Below are positions 16,796-25,997 of a DNA stretch of 41,049 nt, piece by piece. The notes beneath the pieces were generated by a model. It worked only from the letters and a program-made list of their open reading frames with translations. It did not search any database and was not told where the DNA came from. Source of the DNA: an uncultured Prevotella sp. (GTDB taxonomy: Bacteria > Bacteroidota > Bacteroidia > Bacteroidales > Bacteroidaceae); contig CAMKTS010000027.1 of the NCBI GenBank assembly GCA_946415755.1, positions 1-41,049 on the forward strand, read 5' to 3'. The position numbers and the translations under genes were made by a program. The stretch's first letter is position 1. Every line of letters begins with the position of its first letter.

Positions 16796-17738
16796 TGGTT
16801 GGCATTTTCTTGTTGAGCCAAGTCTCAGCCAGCATCACATCTTGCTGACGAGGACCTCGTGCCCGTACATATTTGATATTCTGCGGCAACGAGTCGACCC
16901 ATTCAGCCTTGATGCCGCACTTTTCGGCAATGAGCTTGCGGTAGTGGCGCAGTCCATGCTTGTTGATGGAGTCACAGGCCTGGTTATACGCCTTGACAAA
17001 CAGCTCCAGCTGCTTGGCGCGTGCCTGTCGGCGCATCTCCTTCTCGCGAAAGGCCACTACCCCCAACCGGATATCCACCTTGCGGCTGTCATATACCACG
17101 GGGCTGTGCAACATCCGTGCCATCGTGGCCTGCGGCTCCGTGAGCCAGAGGGCATCCATCTCATTGTTCTGCAGCATCAGAAAGCGCACGCTGACATCGT
17201 TTACCTGTACCTTATATACATGATCAGCCTCCAACTTTACGGAGTCTACCACCTTATCCGTCAGCAGGTCGGTTGCCGAGAAGCGCGTCATAGCCACCAT
17301 CTTGTCATCCAGCTGTTTCAGCTGGCGTATGCGGGCATTGCGATTGGTCAGCAGCTGCCAGTGAGCATCCGTTGTTGCCACATAGCGCACCTTCGTACCG
17401 TTCCGTTCCATATACATGGCACGCACCAGGTCGGTCACGGCTCCCTCTGCCCTGCCCCGCATCAGTGCCGTATCACAGTCCATCTGGGCCATATAGCTTT
17501 TCAGTCGCACACCACCATACAGTGTGTCGAACAGCTGATAGTGCTGTGCCACATACAGCGGCAGACAGTCGAGCGTCGGCATCACGGCCACTTTCAATGC
17601 TGCCGAATCCTTACGCATGGCCTCGCGCTGGTTCTCGCGAGCAATGCGCTTCGTCTCTTCATAGCTCTGTCCGCACGCTGCCAAAAGCAGCAAACAGACC
17701 ATCACGGACAAGCATCTCCTCATCAATTCGTTTTTCAT
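16779..17738 (-). CDS. ABC-type substrate-binding lipoprotein (NMT1/SsuA-like)
   Basis: The protein has a lipoprotein signal (MVCLLLLAACGQ, lipobox LAAC), so it should be anchored in a membrane facing the periplasm. The remainder resembles periplasmic binding proteins of the NMT1/nitrate-sulfonate type: LKVAVMPTLDCLPLYVAQHYQLFDTL, VTDLVRAMYMERNGTKVRYVATT and DALWLTEPQATMARM in a two-lobe alpha/beta order. Such proteins hand small ligands to an ABC permease, but no permease or ATPase gene is nearby. It lies 29 nt after the aldose-epimerase-like gene and overlaps the TPR gene. An ATG at 17744 is an alternative start, and one at the MRRCLSV Met is also possible. The ligand cannot be predicted from sequence. 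Confidence 0.7.
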   Translation of the reverse strand: MKNELMRRCLSVMVCLLLLAACGQSYEETKRIARENQREAMRKDSAALKVAVMPTLDCLPLYVAQHYQLFDTLYGGVRLKSYMAQMDCDTALMRGRAEGAVTDLVRAMYMERNGTKVRYVATTDAHWQLLTNRNARIRQLKQLDDKMVAMTRFSATDLLTDKVVDSVKLEADHVYKVQVNDVSVRFLMLQNNEMDALWLTEPQATMARMLHSPVVYDSRKVDIRLGVVAFREKEMRRQARAKQLELFVKAYNQACDSINKHGLRHYRKLIAEKCGIKAEWVDSLPQNIKYVRARGPRQQDVMLAETWLNKKMPTNGNHR

Positions 17739-17767
17739 TACCACACTTAATTAGCAGTCTGTACAGG

Positions 17768-18625
17768 CTATCCAATGGTGATGCTGTACTTCGACATGAA
17801 GGAGGCACCAGGCTGGAGATGGTTCATCAGGGGCTTGTCCTTGAACTCTCCGCTGAAGCCCCTGGGGTCGCCTATGCCATACCACGGCTCAATGCAGACA
17901 AAGGGTGCATGCTTGTCGAAGGGACTCCAGAAGGCACAGACCGGTGTCTTGTAGTCGACGGTGACGGCAGGTTCGCCATTGACATCCATCAGCATGGCAC
18001 GGCGCGTTTGGCTCTTATGGATCTTCACACTGTCGTTGCGCCAGAAATTGTTGGAGAACTCGATGATGCCCATATCGGCCTCAACAGGGACTTCAACCAT
18101 GTCGTGGGAGCCGTCGGCATAGCTCTTCAGCGCATCCAGAGGTTCTTCGTTGTCGAGCTTAATCATGCCTTCGGTCTTGCCGCCGGGGATATTGAACGCA
18201 GGGTGTCCGCCAATCTGGAAGTGAATCTCACAGCTGTCAGTATTCTCAACGTGCCAGATGACGTGAATCGTGTTATTCTCCAACCGATAGGTGACAGCGA
18301 GGTTGAAACAGTAGGGATAGACCTTCAGCGTCTCCTCCGTCTCATGGAGGGCCAGCGTCACCTTCCCATCGCTCTGGCTGATGACGGTAAACTCCTGGTC
18401 ACGGGCAAAACCGTGACGCGGCAAGTGATACTCCCTGCCCTCCACACGGTAGGTCTCATCGTTGACGCTGCACACGATGGGGAAGAGTATCGGCGAATGG
18501 CGAGGCCAGAACTTGGGATCGGCCTGCCACAGGTATTCCCTCCCCTCACTATTCTTCACACTCTGGAGTTCTGCTCCCTTCTCTGCCACCTTCACGGACA
18601 GGTATTCGTTCTTCAGTTCTATCAT
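17768..18625 (-). CDS. Aldose 1-epimerase family protein (LacX-like)
   Basis: The 285-aa cytoplasmic protein carries the galactose-mutarotase fold: ELKNEYLSVKVAEKGAELQSVKN at the start, LPRHGFARDQEF, a conserved HPAFNIPGG segment with the active-site-type His, and CIEPWYGIGDPRGF near the end. This arrangement fits the LacX-like subgroup, which is shorter than the classical GalM (about 340 aa). The family interconverts alpha and beta anomers of free sugars or sugar phosphates; the natural substrate here is unknown. It has its own promoter and is the first gene of a minus-strand run with the binding lipoprotein and TPR genes. Confidence 0.85.
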   Translation of the reverse strand: MIELKNEYLSVKVAEKGAELQSVKNSEGREYLWQADPKFWPRHSPILFPIVCSVNDETYRVEGREYHLPRHGFARDQEFTVISQSDGKVTLALHETEETLKVYPYCFNLAVTYRLENNTIHVIWHVENTDSCEIHFQIGGHPAFNIPGGKTEGMIKLDNEEPLDALKSYADGSHDMVEVPVEADMGIIEFSNNFWRNDSVKIHKSQTRRAMLMDVNGEPAVTVDYKTPVCAFWSPFDKHAPFVCIEPWYGIGDPRGFSGEFKDKPLMNHLQPGASFMSKYSITIG

Positions 18626-18652
18626 CGTCTTGAATGTTTGATTTGTCTGTCA

Positions 18653-18682
18653 CAAAGATACACCGTAATTTTCGTGCAGCAA
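18653..18682 (-). promoter_or_regulatory. Promoter of the aldose-epimerase-like operon
   Basis: On the minus strand TATCTTTG (complement of 18653-18660) fits TAnnTTTG, with a TTGC at about the -33 position (complement of 18679-18682). It is 28 bp upstream of the start codon. Confidence 0.55.
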
Positions 18683-18757
18683 TAGATTTCGCAGCACTTT
18701 TAACAACTTTTACGAATAAACCGTCCTGTTCATGCAGGGCTTGCGCAAAATAATTAG

Positions 18758-18765
18758 TACCTTTG
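18758..18765 (+). promoter_or_regulatory. -7 element (TACCTTTG) of the PL4-regulator operon
   Basis: TACCTTTG is 33 bp before the PL4 start codon. A TTGC at about 18741-18744 is at roughly the right distance to serve as a weak -33 element. Confidence 0.6.
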
Positions 18766-18798
18766 CAGCATCTTTAGAATACAAACTACTACAATGAT

Positions 18799-20727
18799 AT
18801 GAAAAAAGCACTACCCCTACTGCTACTTGTCATCCTGACCAGCCTCACCATTCAGGCTGCAGACAAGGTGACGGCTACCATCAACGAACTGACTACTACG
18901 ATGTCGAACGGCATCGTCAGCATCACCATCGGCAGCAATGGCCGCATCAGCAACATGACACTCAATGGTGGAAAGAACCTGATAGGGAGTACGGGTGTCT
19001 ACTTCGACTTCACTTCGAAGGCACTCGGCAACAAGCCGCTCAGCCCCGCCAAGGCAGAAGTGGTGAAACTGACCGATGACTACGCAGAAGTGGTGTACAC
19101 CAACGAGAGCTATGCTCCGCGCTACCAACAGGGATTCATCCTGCGACGCGGTGTCAGCGGCATCTACATGTATGTCGTGGCCAACACCTCGGCAGAGTCG
19201 AAAGACCTGCAGGTGCAGGAGGTGCGCGTTTGTACCCGACTAGCCTCTGACTTCCTGAACGGCTATGTTGATGACAGCATGCAGGGGCGCCTGCCCTCTA
19301 ACAGCGAGATGGCAGCCGTAGAGGCTAACGGTAAAGAGAACGAGAACTACGTACAAGACGCGACGTATCGGATGGCCGACGGCAGCATCTATACGAAATA
19401 CAACTGGGCACAATATGTGGTACGCGACAGCCTTCACGGACTGATGAATGCCAACACCGGCGTATGGAACATCCCCTGCTCAAGGGAATGGATGACCGGC
19501 GGCCCCATGAAACAGGAGCTGACCGTACACGCCACCGGTAAGTCGCCCATCACCATACAGATGCTGCACGGCGAGCACTTCGGCTGCCCCTCCATCTATT
19601 ATAAGGAAGGTAAGAAAAAGCTCTATGGTCCTTTCTTCCTCTACTTGAACAACGGGAAGTCGACGGAGGAGATGATTGCCGATGCCAAGCGCGAGGCCCA
19701 CGAGCAGGAGCAGCAATGGCCGTTCCAATGGTTTGACCATGAACTGTACCCGAAGGACAGGGCTACCGTGAGCGGACGCATCAACGTCACTACCGGCCAG
19801 CGTTGCGACAGCATACAGGTGGTACTGGGAGAACCAGGTGTCAAGCTATACGACCAGTGTGAGAAATACGCCTTCTGGACGCTTACCGACAAAGACGGCT
19901 ACTTCACCATCCCCAACGTTCGCAAGGACAGCTATACGCTCTATGCCTACGCCACCTGCGGCGATGTCACCGACGAGTTGCAGGTGACGGGTATCAGCAT
20001 CGACAGTGAGCAAACAGACTTGGGCACCATTACATGGACACCCAAACGCTACATACACAAGTTGTTCCAGATTGGAGAGAACAACCGCATGAGCGACGGC
20101 TTCAAATGGAGCGACACCCTGCGCAGCTACGGCCTGTGGAACAACGTGCCGGCCACGCTGACCTACAACGCCGAAGAAAGCAACCCGGAAGAGGACTGGT
20201 ACTACGCACAGACAAAGAACGGCACATGGACCATTACCTTCAACCTGGACGAAACCTATACGGGCAATGCCTACCTGACGGCCAGCATCGCGGGGGCTAC
20301 CAATAAACCGAAAGTGGCGGTGGGAGTCAACGGCACCAACAAGGCCAACTGGAGTTTCTCCACCAACGACGGTGCCATCTACCGCAGTGCCCGGCTAGGT
20401 GGTCGCCACGACTTGAAGACACTCACCTTTCCCGCCTCACTACTGAAGAAGGGAGAGAACAAGATCACACTCACCCTATCGGGCATCAGCGGCAATGGCG
20501 GTATCCTGTGGGACTGTCTGAAACTGGAGGCTGGCGGCCTGTTCGTCGTCGGTGATGCCAACGGCGACGGTGTGGTAGACGTAGCCGACGTGGTGGCTAT
20601 CACGAACAAAATCCTGGAAAAGCCGGGAGATAGCTTCAACTTCGAGGCTGCTGACGTGAACGCAGACGGAGTGATTGATGTCAGCGACGTCGTGTCGGTG
20701 GTGAACATCATTCTGAAAAAACCATAA
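18799..20727 (+). CDS. PL4 family rhamnogalacturonan lyase with dockerin-like tail
   Basis: The 642-aa protein has a signal peptide (cut after TIQA). The large N-terminal beta-sandwich (about 25-315) matches PL4 rhamnogalacturonan lyases: VSITIGSNGRISNMTLNGGKNLIG, GSIYTKYNWAQYV, WMTGGPMKQELTVH and IQMLHGEHFG. An FnIII-like domain (about 318-410, ATVSGRINVTTGQ... FTIPNVRKDSYTLYAY) and a C-terminal CBM-like jelly roll (about 417-580) complete the usual three-domain PL4 layout. The enzyme cleaves the Rha-GalA backbone of rhamnogalacturonan I by beta-elimination. An extra tail (about 583-642) has two dockerin type I-like calcium loops (DANGDGVVDVADVV and DVNADGVIDVSDVV). The regulator gene follows after one base. 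Confidence 0.85.
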   Translation: MKKALPLLLLVILTSLTIQAADKVTATINELTTTMSNGIVSITIGSNGRISNMTLNGGKNLIGSTGVYFDFTSKALGNKPLSPAKAEVVKLTDDYAEVVYTNESYAPRYQQGFILRRGVSGIYMYVVANTSAESKDLQVQEVRVCTRLASDFLNGYVDDSMQGRLPSNSEMAAVEANGKENENYVQDATYRMADGSIYTKYNWAQYVVRDSLHGLMNANTGVWNIPCSREWMTGGPMKQELTVHATGKSPITIQMLHGEHFGCPSIYYKEGKKKLYGPFFLYLNNGKSTEEMIADAKREAHEQEQQWPFQWFDHELYPKDRATVSGRINVTTGQRCDSIQVVLGEPGVKLYDQCEKYAFWTLTDKDGYFTIPNVRKDSYTLYAYATCGDVTDELQVTGISIDSEQTDLGTITWTPKRYIHKLFQIGENNRMSDGFKWSDTLRSYGLWNNVPATLTYNAEESNPEEDWYYAQTKNGTWTITFNLDETYTGNAYLTASIAGATNKPKVAVGVNGTNKANWSFSTNDGAIYRSARLGGRHDLKTLTFPASLLKKGENKITLTLSGISGNGGILWDCLKLEAGGLFVVGDANGDGVVDVADVVAITNKILEKPGDSFNFEAADVNADGVIDVSDVVSVVNIILKKP

Positions 20728-20728
20728 C

Positions 20729-23686
20729 ATGACTATTCGACTATTATTACTCACCATCACCATCCTGACAAGCAGACTGGCGGCAACGGCACAGCCGGCA
20801 TGTCATGTGCGTACCTTTAACATCCACGATGGTCTTCCTGCTAATGTCATTGCCGGCATCGAACAAGACAAGAAGGGATTGATGTGGCTGGCAACATGGA
20901 ACGGGCTGTGCTGCTATGACGGCTACCAGTTCACCACCTTTAAGGATTGCAGCCAAGACAGCATCAACGCCCTGCCGACCAGCCGAATCGCCATGATACG
21001 GACAGACAGCCGGGGAAACATCTGGCTACGCACCTATGATGCAAAACTCTATCTGTACGACACCTACAGCTGCCGCTACGTCAATGTGGGGCATCTGCTG
21101 GAAGAGCAATACCAGCAACCCTTCAAACCACGCAACTTCTACCCCATGCCCTCCGGCCACACCTGGATAACAGGAGAAGGCGGCACGCTCAACCTGCGCA
21201 TCGACGACCGCTATCCTACTGATGCCAGCAGGATGGAAGTGTACAGCACAAAAGGACATGAGATGCTGGGCAGCTATATCAGGAAGGTGGAGGCCGACCG
21301 GGAAGGACAGGAGTGGATCATCACCGACCGTAGCGTCATCCGCTATGGGGACATGCCCCTGAATACTCCGCTGACAAAGGACTATGCCACCAAACTCAAG
21401 ATACGTGAAGAAGAGAGGAATTCGTTCATCGACAGCAAGAAGCGCACCTGGCACTTCACCAATGACAACAATATAGAACTGACGGAACAAGGAGAAACAA
21501 GACGGCTTACGTGCGACATACCGGCCGTCTATACAAGGAGTGACAAGTCCCTATGGACAGAAGACCGAAACGGAACGGTGTGGCTGGCAACGAAAGGTGG
21601 ATGCTTCTGCTATTACGATGAAGAAGCGAGACAACTGGTGCCCTATGTCCTGCAAGGTACAGGAGCCAACGGCACTGTGCTGACCCACATCGACAAATAC
21701 TTCCTTGACATGCAGGGCAACTTGTGGTTCAGCTCATCGCACGGACTGACACTGGTCAATTTCAGGTATTACCGCATGCGCCGACTGCCATTAGTGCAGA
21801 ACGAGCTGACACGCTCGGTGCTGTGGCGTAAAGACGGAACGGTATGGGCAGGAACATCCGACGGGTACATCGGCATCTACACGACCAACGGCCAACAGAC
21901 GGGATGGCTTGATGCAAAGGGTAACATCAGCAGCAACCGCGTCAAGATGGCCGACCGCATCTATGCCTTGTTTGAAGACTCGAAGGGATGCCTATGGGTT
22001 GGCACCAAAGGCAGCGGTCTCTACGTTGTCACGCCACAAAAGACCGTCAACCACTACATGCCCAATATGGATGATCCCTACGCCATCAGCCATGCATTCA
22101 TCTATACCATCGACGAAGACCGGTACGGTCGTATCTGGATAGGTACCTTCGGCGGAGGGCTGAACCTGGTAGAGCAACAGGAGTCGGGAGCGTTGCGATT
22201 CATCAACAGCAAGAACGGCCTGAAGGGCTATCCGCAAGAAGGCTTTGAGAAAATCAGACGCATCAGCCACGACAGAAACGGCTGTATGCTGATTACGACG
22301 ACATCAGGACTGCTGACCACGAAGACAGCACCGACCGGCAACCACTTCCGCTTCTTTGCCACCTATCACCGACAGGGCGACACCACCACGCTGAAGACCA
22401 GTGACGTGATGCAGGCACTCGCTTCCCGTAATGGCAGCATCTACATCGCTACATTAGGCGGTGGCATTCAGAAGCTAAAGGACGGGGACCTGCTGAAAGA
22501 CAACTTACAGCTACAGTCGATTGACGTGCTGAACAAAGGAGTTGGCAATGTGCTATCGATGACGGAAGACCATCTGGGGCGCATTTGGATAGCCCGCGAG
22601 ACAGGCATCGACTGCTACGAACCCACGACGGGGCGAGTAACCCAGTACGGCCCCAGCAGTATGGCACAACAGGTGGAACTGACAGAAGCCCTGCCCGCCA
22701 CCGACGGACAAGGGAGGATATGGATGGGGACCAATGGGGGCATCCTGGCCTTTGACAGCCGAGAGATGAGGAAAGACAGCTATCAGCCACACATCGTCTT
22801 CACAGGCGTACGCTATCAAGGCGACCCGGAGACGCTGCCCATCCTGAACAGGCAGACGCTGGAAGTCGACCCCAACCAGCGCAGCCTGACCGTCTACTTT
22901 GCCGCATTGGATTACGAGGACAACTACCTGATGCAGTATGCCTACAAAATAGCGGGCAAGAACAGCGAGTGGAACTATATCGGCACCAAACCTGGCATCT
23001 CTTTCAGCCAGCTACCCCCCGGCGAGCATACGCTCATCGTGAAAAGCACCAACTGTGACGGTGTATGGGCCGACAATGAAACAGAGCTACGCATCAGCGT
23101 AAAGCCCATGCTATGGGAACGTACATGGGTGCAGCTGCTGACGCTGCTCATAACCATCATACTGGCAACAGCCGCCGTATTGACCTACCTGCGCCACCGC
23201 CAAAAGAACAAGGAACGCGAGCAGCGACTGGAGAACATCCTGCGCCAATATCGCGAACTGCAACAGGCACTCAACGAGAAGCCTTCCGGCGAACAGCCTC
23301 AACAAGAGGTCTCACACAGATACTTGCTGGAACAGCCACCCATCGTGAATGCTGACGAGGAGATGATGGAGCAGCTGATGAAATTTATAGAACAGCGCAT
23401 CAGCGACGAGGAGCTGAAAGTGGAGGAGATGGCAGAGAGCGTCAATATGGGCCGCACCGCCTTCTACGAGAAAATCAGGGAACTGGTGGGCGTATCGCCC
23501 AGCGACTTCCTGCGCCACATCCGTATGCAGCGCGCCAGGGAACTGGTGACACACAGCAAGCTGACCATCTCGGAGATTGCCTACAGCGTGGGCTTTACAG
23601 ACCCGAAATACTTCTCCAAGTGTTTTAAGAAAGAGACAGGAATGACACCCTCGGAATACAGGGACAAGCAGCCTTCCCTTTCGTAA
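20729..23686 (+). CDS. Transmembrane AraC-type regulator with HTCS sensor but no kinase or receiver
   Basis: The 985-aa protein has a signal segment, a periplasmic sensor of Reg_prop propeller repeats (GLMWLATWNGLCCYDG, GCLWVGTKGSGLY, GRIWIGTFGGGLN, GRIWMGTNGG), a Y_Y_Y domain (about 700-790) and one membrane helix (about 800-822). A short coiled coil of about 50 residues leads directly to an AraC HTH domain (about 880-980: VEEMAESVNMGRTAFYEKIREL and ISEIAYSVGFTDPKYFSKCFKKETGMTPSEYR). There is no DHp, HATPase or receiver domain. It therefore looks like a one-component, membrane-spanning version of an HTCS. Its start is 1 nt after the PL4 stop, so it very probably senses rhamnogalacturonan fragments and controls pectin genes. 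The fused domain order is seen directly; the ligand is inferred. Confidence 0.88.
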   Translation: MTIRLLLLTITILTSRLAATAQPACHVRTFNIHDGLPANVIAGIEQDKKGLMWLATWNGLCCYDGYQFTTFKDCSQDSINALPTSRIAMIRTDSRGNIWLRTYDAKLYLYDTYSCRYVNVGHLLEEQYQQPFKPRNFYPMPSGHTWITGEGGTLNLRIDDRYPTDASRMEVYSTKGHEMLGSYIRKVEADREGQEWIITDRSVIRYGDMPLNTPLTKDYATKLKIREEERNSFIDSKKRTWHFTNDNNIELTEQGETRRLTCDIPAVYTRSDKSLWTEDRNGTVWLATKGGCFCYYDEEARQLVPYVLQGTGANGTVLTHIDKYFLDMQGNLWFSSSHGLTLVNFRYYRMRRLPLVQNELTRSVLWRKDGTVWAGTSDGYIGIYTTNGQQTGWLDAKGNISSNRVKMADRIYALFEDSKGCLWVGTKGSGLYVVTPQKTVNHYMPNMDDPYAISHAFIYTIDEDRYGRIWIGTFGGGLNLVEQQESGALRFINSKNGLKGYPQEGFEKIRRISHDRNGCMLITTTSGLLTTKTAPTGNHFRFFATYHRQGDTTTLKTSDVMQALASRNGSIYIATLGGGIQKLKDGDLLKDNLQLQSIDVLNKGVGNVLSMTEDHLGRIWIARETGIDCYEPTTGRVTQYGPSSMAQQVELTEALPATDGQGRIWMGTNGGILAFDSREMRKDSYQPHIVFTGVRYQGDPETLPILNRQTLEVDPNQRSLTVYFAALDYEDNYLMQYAYKIAGKNSEWNYIGTKPGISFSQLPPGEHTLIVKSTNCDGVWADNETELRISVKPMLWERTWVQLLTLLITIILATAAVLTYLRHRQKNKEREQRLENILRQYRELQQALNEKPSGEQPQQEVSHRYLLEQPPIVNADEEMMEQLMKFIEQRISDEELKVEEMAESVNMGRTAFYEKIRELVGVSPSDFLRHIRMQRARELVTHSKLTISEIAYSVGFTDPKYFSKCFKKETGMTPSEYRDKQPSLS

Positions 23687-23704
23687 GGAATCATATCTGC
23701 CGCC

Positions 23705-24274
23705 CTACTTACGGATAATGGTCACCTCACCGTCCTGGCGCAAACGGATAATGCTGCTGGGCTGATGAGGCTTATGCTCCTGGCGACGGCTCCAGCAGAC
23801 ATAGTCTACTGCTTCCAACAATTCCGGGGCGATGTCACGGTAGTTCTCGGCAGCAGGCTCACCACTGATATTGGCCGACGTAGAAACCAGTGCTTTCTGG
23901 AAACGATAGCACAGTTCCTTGGAAAAAGGCTCATGGGTGATACGCAAGGCAATAGAGCCATCCTCTGCAATGAGGTTGGGAGCCAGATTAACGGCACCGT
24001 CAAGCACTAATGTCGTAGGCTTGTCGCAGCAGTCTATCAGCTGCCATGCCACCTCAGGAACATTCCTCACATAGCGTTGCAAACGGGCATCGCTATCAAC
24101 AAGACAGATAAGTGCCTTCGAGTCGTCGCGCTGCTTGATGGCATAGACGCGCTTCACGGCCTCCGCGTTGGTGGCATCGCAGCCAATGCCCCATACGGTA
24201 TCTGTAGGATAAAGAATCACTCCACCCTTTCGCAACACCTCAACGGCATTTCGTATATCTTCTTCTTGAGTCAT
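23705..24274 (-). CDS. tsaC: Sua5/YciO/YrdC family threonylcarbamoyl-AMP synthase
   Basis: The 189-aa protein contains the YrdC core: GGVILYPTDTVWGIGCDATN, KQRDDSKALICLV, IALRITHEPFSKELC and STSANISGEPAAENY. This enzyme makes threonylcarbamoyl-AMP from Thr, bicarbonate and ATP for the t6A modification at position 37 of ANN-reading tRNAs. It lacks the extra Sua5 domain, so it is the short TsaC type; a YciO paralogue is the main alternative. It is the last gene of the minus-strand run and is 31 nt from prfC, separated by a TTAATTCTTAA simple repeat. Confidence 0.9.
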   Translation of the reverse strand: MTQEEDIRNAVEVLRKGGVILYPTDTVWGIGCDATNAEAVKRVYAIKQRDDSKALICLVDSDARLQRYVRNVPEVAWQLIDCCDKPTTLVLDGAVNLAPNLIAEDGSIALRITHEPFSKELCYRFQKALVSTSANISGEPAAENYRDIAPELLEAVDYVCWSRRQEHKPHQPSSIIRLRQDGEVTIIRK

Positions 24275-24305
24275 TTTTTCTTAATTCTTAACTCTTAATT
24301 CTTAA

Positions 24306-25895
24306 TTAGAACTCCGAGGTAAAGTGGAACTTGATGTGCTTAAAGTCCTCTTGTGCCATCGAGAGCACGTAACCGGAGTCAGCGAGGAACACATCCCTAC
24401 CCTCTTTGTCCTTGGCCATATACTGGTACTTACGTTTCTTGAAATTCTCCAATTCCTTGTCGTCGTCGCTCTCTATCCAGCAGGCCTTATACAGGTGGAC
24501 GGGTTCCCAGCGGCACTTGGCGTTGTACTCATTCTCCAGACGATACTGGATGACCTCGAACTGCAGCTGTCCCACGGTACCGATGATTTTACGATTGTTG
24601 AATTGGTTGACGAACAACTGGGCCACACCCTCGTCCATCAACTGGTCAATACCCTTCTGGAGCTGCTTCGACTTCATGGGGTCATCGTTCTCGATGTACT
24701 TGAACAGTTCGGGCGAGAACGAAGGCAGACCGCGGAAGTGCAGATGTTCGCCTTCGGTCAGCGTATCGCCGATCTTGAACATGCCGCCGGTGTCGGGCAA
24801 ACCCACGATATCACCTGGCCATGCCTCGTCGATAGTGCTCTTACGCTGTGCCATGAACTGAGTAGGGCTGGAAAAACGCAGCGTCTTGCCCTGGCGCACA
24901 TGCAGATAGGGCTGGTTACGCTGGAACTTACCGCTACATACCTTGCAGAAGGCGATACACGAGCGGTGGTTGGGATCGATGTTCGCCGTAATCTTGAAGA
25001 TAAAACCAGTAAACTTGGATTCTTCGGGCTGTACCATGCGCTCCTCGGCCTTAGTAGGTTTGGGCGAAGGGGCAATCTCTACGAAGCAATCCAACAATTC
25101 CTGAACACCAAAGTTGTTCAAGGCAGAACCGAAGAAGACGGGAGCCACCTCGGCACTGCGGTAGGTATCAACCTCGAACTCTGGATACACCCCATCCACC
25201 AGTTCCAGGTCTTCGCGCAGCTTGTTCGCATCCGTTTCCCCGACGCGGGCATCCAGTTCGTCGCTGTCGATATCGACAGCGACCTTTTCCGTCACGCGCT
25301 GCTTGTCAGGAGTAAAGAGGTTGAGCTGTTGCTCATAGATATTATACACGCCCTTGAACTTGGCACCCTGGTTGATGGGCCAACTGAGCGGGCGCACCTT
25401 GATCTCCAGTTCCTGCTCCAACTCGTCGAGCAGGTCGAAGGGGTCACGTCCCTCACGGTCCATTTTGTTGATAAAGATAATGACGGGGGTGTTGCGCATA
25501 CGGCAGACATTCATCAGCTTACGCGTCTGCGTCTCGACACCTTTTGCACCGTCGACCACGATGATGGCTGAGTCGACAGCCGTCAGCGTACGGTAGGTAT
25601 CCTCGGCAAAGTCCTGGTGACCGGGGGTGTCGAGGATATTCACTTTATACTCAATGTCCGAGCCATTGGGCGTATAGTCGAACTCCATCACAGAGGTAGA
25701 CACCGAGATACCACGCTGCTTCTCGATGTCCATCCAGTCAGAAGTAGCGGTCTTCTTGATCTTGTTATTCTTCACTGCGCCAGCCACCTGAATCTGTCCG
25801 CCAAAAAGCAGGAACTTCTCGGTCAGCGTGGTCTTACCAGCATCGGGATGCGATATAATCGCAAACGTTCGTCTTCTTTCTATTTCTGGATTCAC
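24306..25895 (-). CDS. prfC: Peptide chain release factor 3
   Basis: The 529-aa translational GTPase recycles release factors 1 and 2 from the ribosome after termination. GTP-binding motifs are in order: [13 protein letters not shown] (G1, about residues 15-27), RGISVSTSV (G2), [14 protein letters not shown] (G3) and [14 protein letters not shown] (G4). This set with the RF3-specific middle and C-terminal domains ([40 protein letters not shown]) separates it from EF-G. The length is typical. It follows the 25-aa membrane smORF by 11 nt. Confidence 0.95.
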   Translation of the reverse strand: MNPEIERRRTFAIISHPDAGKTTLTEKFLLFGGQIQVAGAVKNNKIKKTATSDWMDIEKQRGISVSTSVMEFDYTPNGSDIEYKVNILDTPGHQDFAEDTYRTLTAVDSAIIVVDGAKGVETQTRKLMNVCRMRNTPVIIFINKMDREGRDPFDLLDELEQELEIKVRPLSWPINQGAKFKGVYNIYEQQLNLFTPDKQRVTEKVAVDIDSDELDARVGETDANKLREDLELVDGVYPEFEVDTYRSAEVAPVFFGSALNNFGVQELLDCFVEIAPSPKPTKAEERMVQPEESKFTGFIFKITANIDPNHRSCIAFCKVCSGKFQRNQPYLHVRQGKTLRFSSPTQFMAQRKSTIDEAWPGDIVGLPDTGGMFKIGDTLTEGEHLHFRGLPSFSPELFKYIENDDPMKSKQLQKGIDQLMDEGVAQLFVNQFNNRKIIGTVGQLQFEVIQYRLENEYNAKCRWEPVHLYKACWIESDDDKELENFKKRKYQYMAKDKEGRDVFLADSGYVLSMAQEDFKHIKFHFTSEF

Positions 25896-25906
25896 CTTAT
25901 TATATC

Positions 25907-25984
25907 TTATGCTTTCTTATTCATATAAATCACCACACCGGCTATCACCAGTATGACAACTGCTATCACATGTAACCAATCCAT
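25907..25984 (-). CDS. 25-residue single-pass membrane smORF
   Basis: An ATG at 25984 reads [21 protein letters not shown] followed by Asn-Lys-Lys-Ala and a stop. It is a single hydrophobic helix with a positive C-terminal tail. The gaps to its neighbours are 13 nt (rfbD stop to this ATG) and 11 nt (this stop to the prfC ATG), which is operon-like spacing with nothing else to fill it. A longer open frame overlaps rfbD but the ATG at 25984 is the only start that fits the gap. No family is recognised. Translation is inferred from position and composition. Confidence 0.5.
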   Translation of the reverse strand: MDWLHVIAVVILVIAGVVIYMNKKA

Positions 25985-25997
25985 AAGCCATTCATCA

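Noticed and set aside
24324..25571. 415-codon plus-strand open frame opposite prfC
   Set aside because: It is a codon-bias shadow of the GC-rich prfC gene, with no recognisable motif and no promoter.
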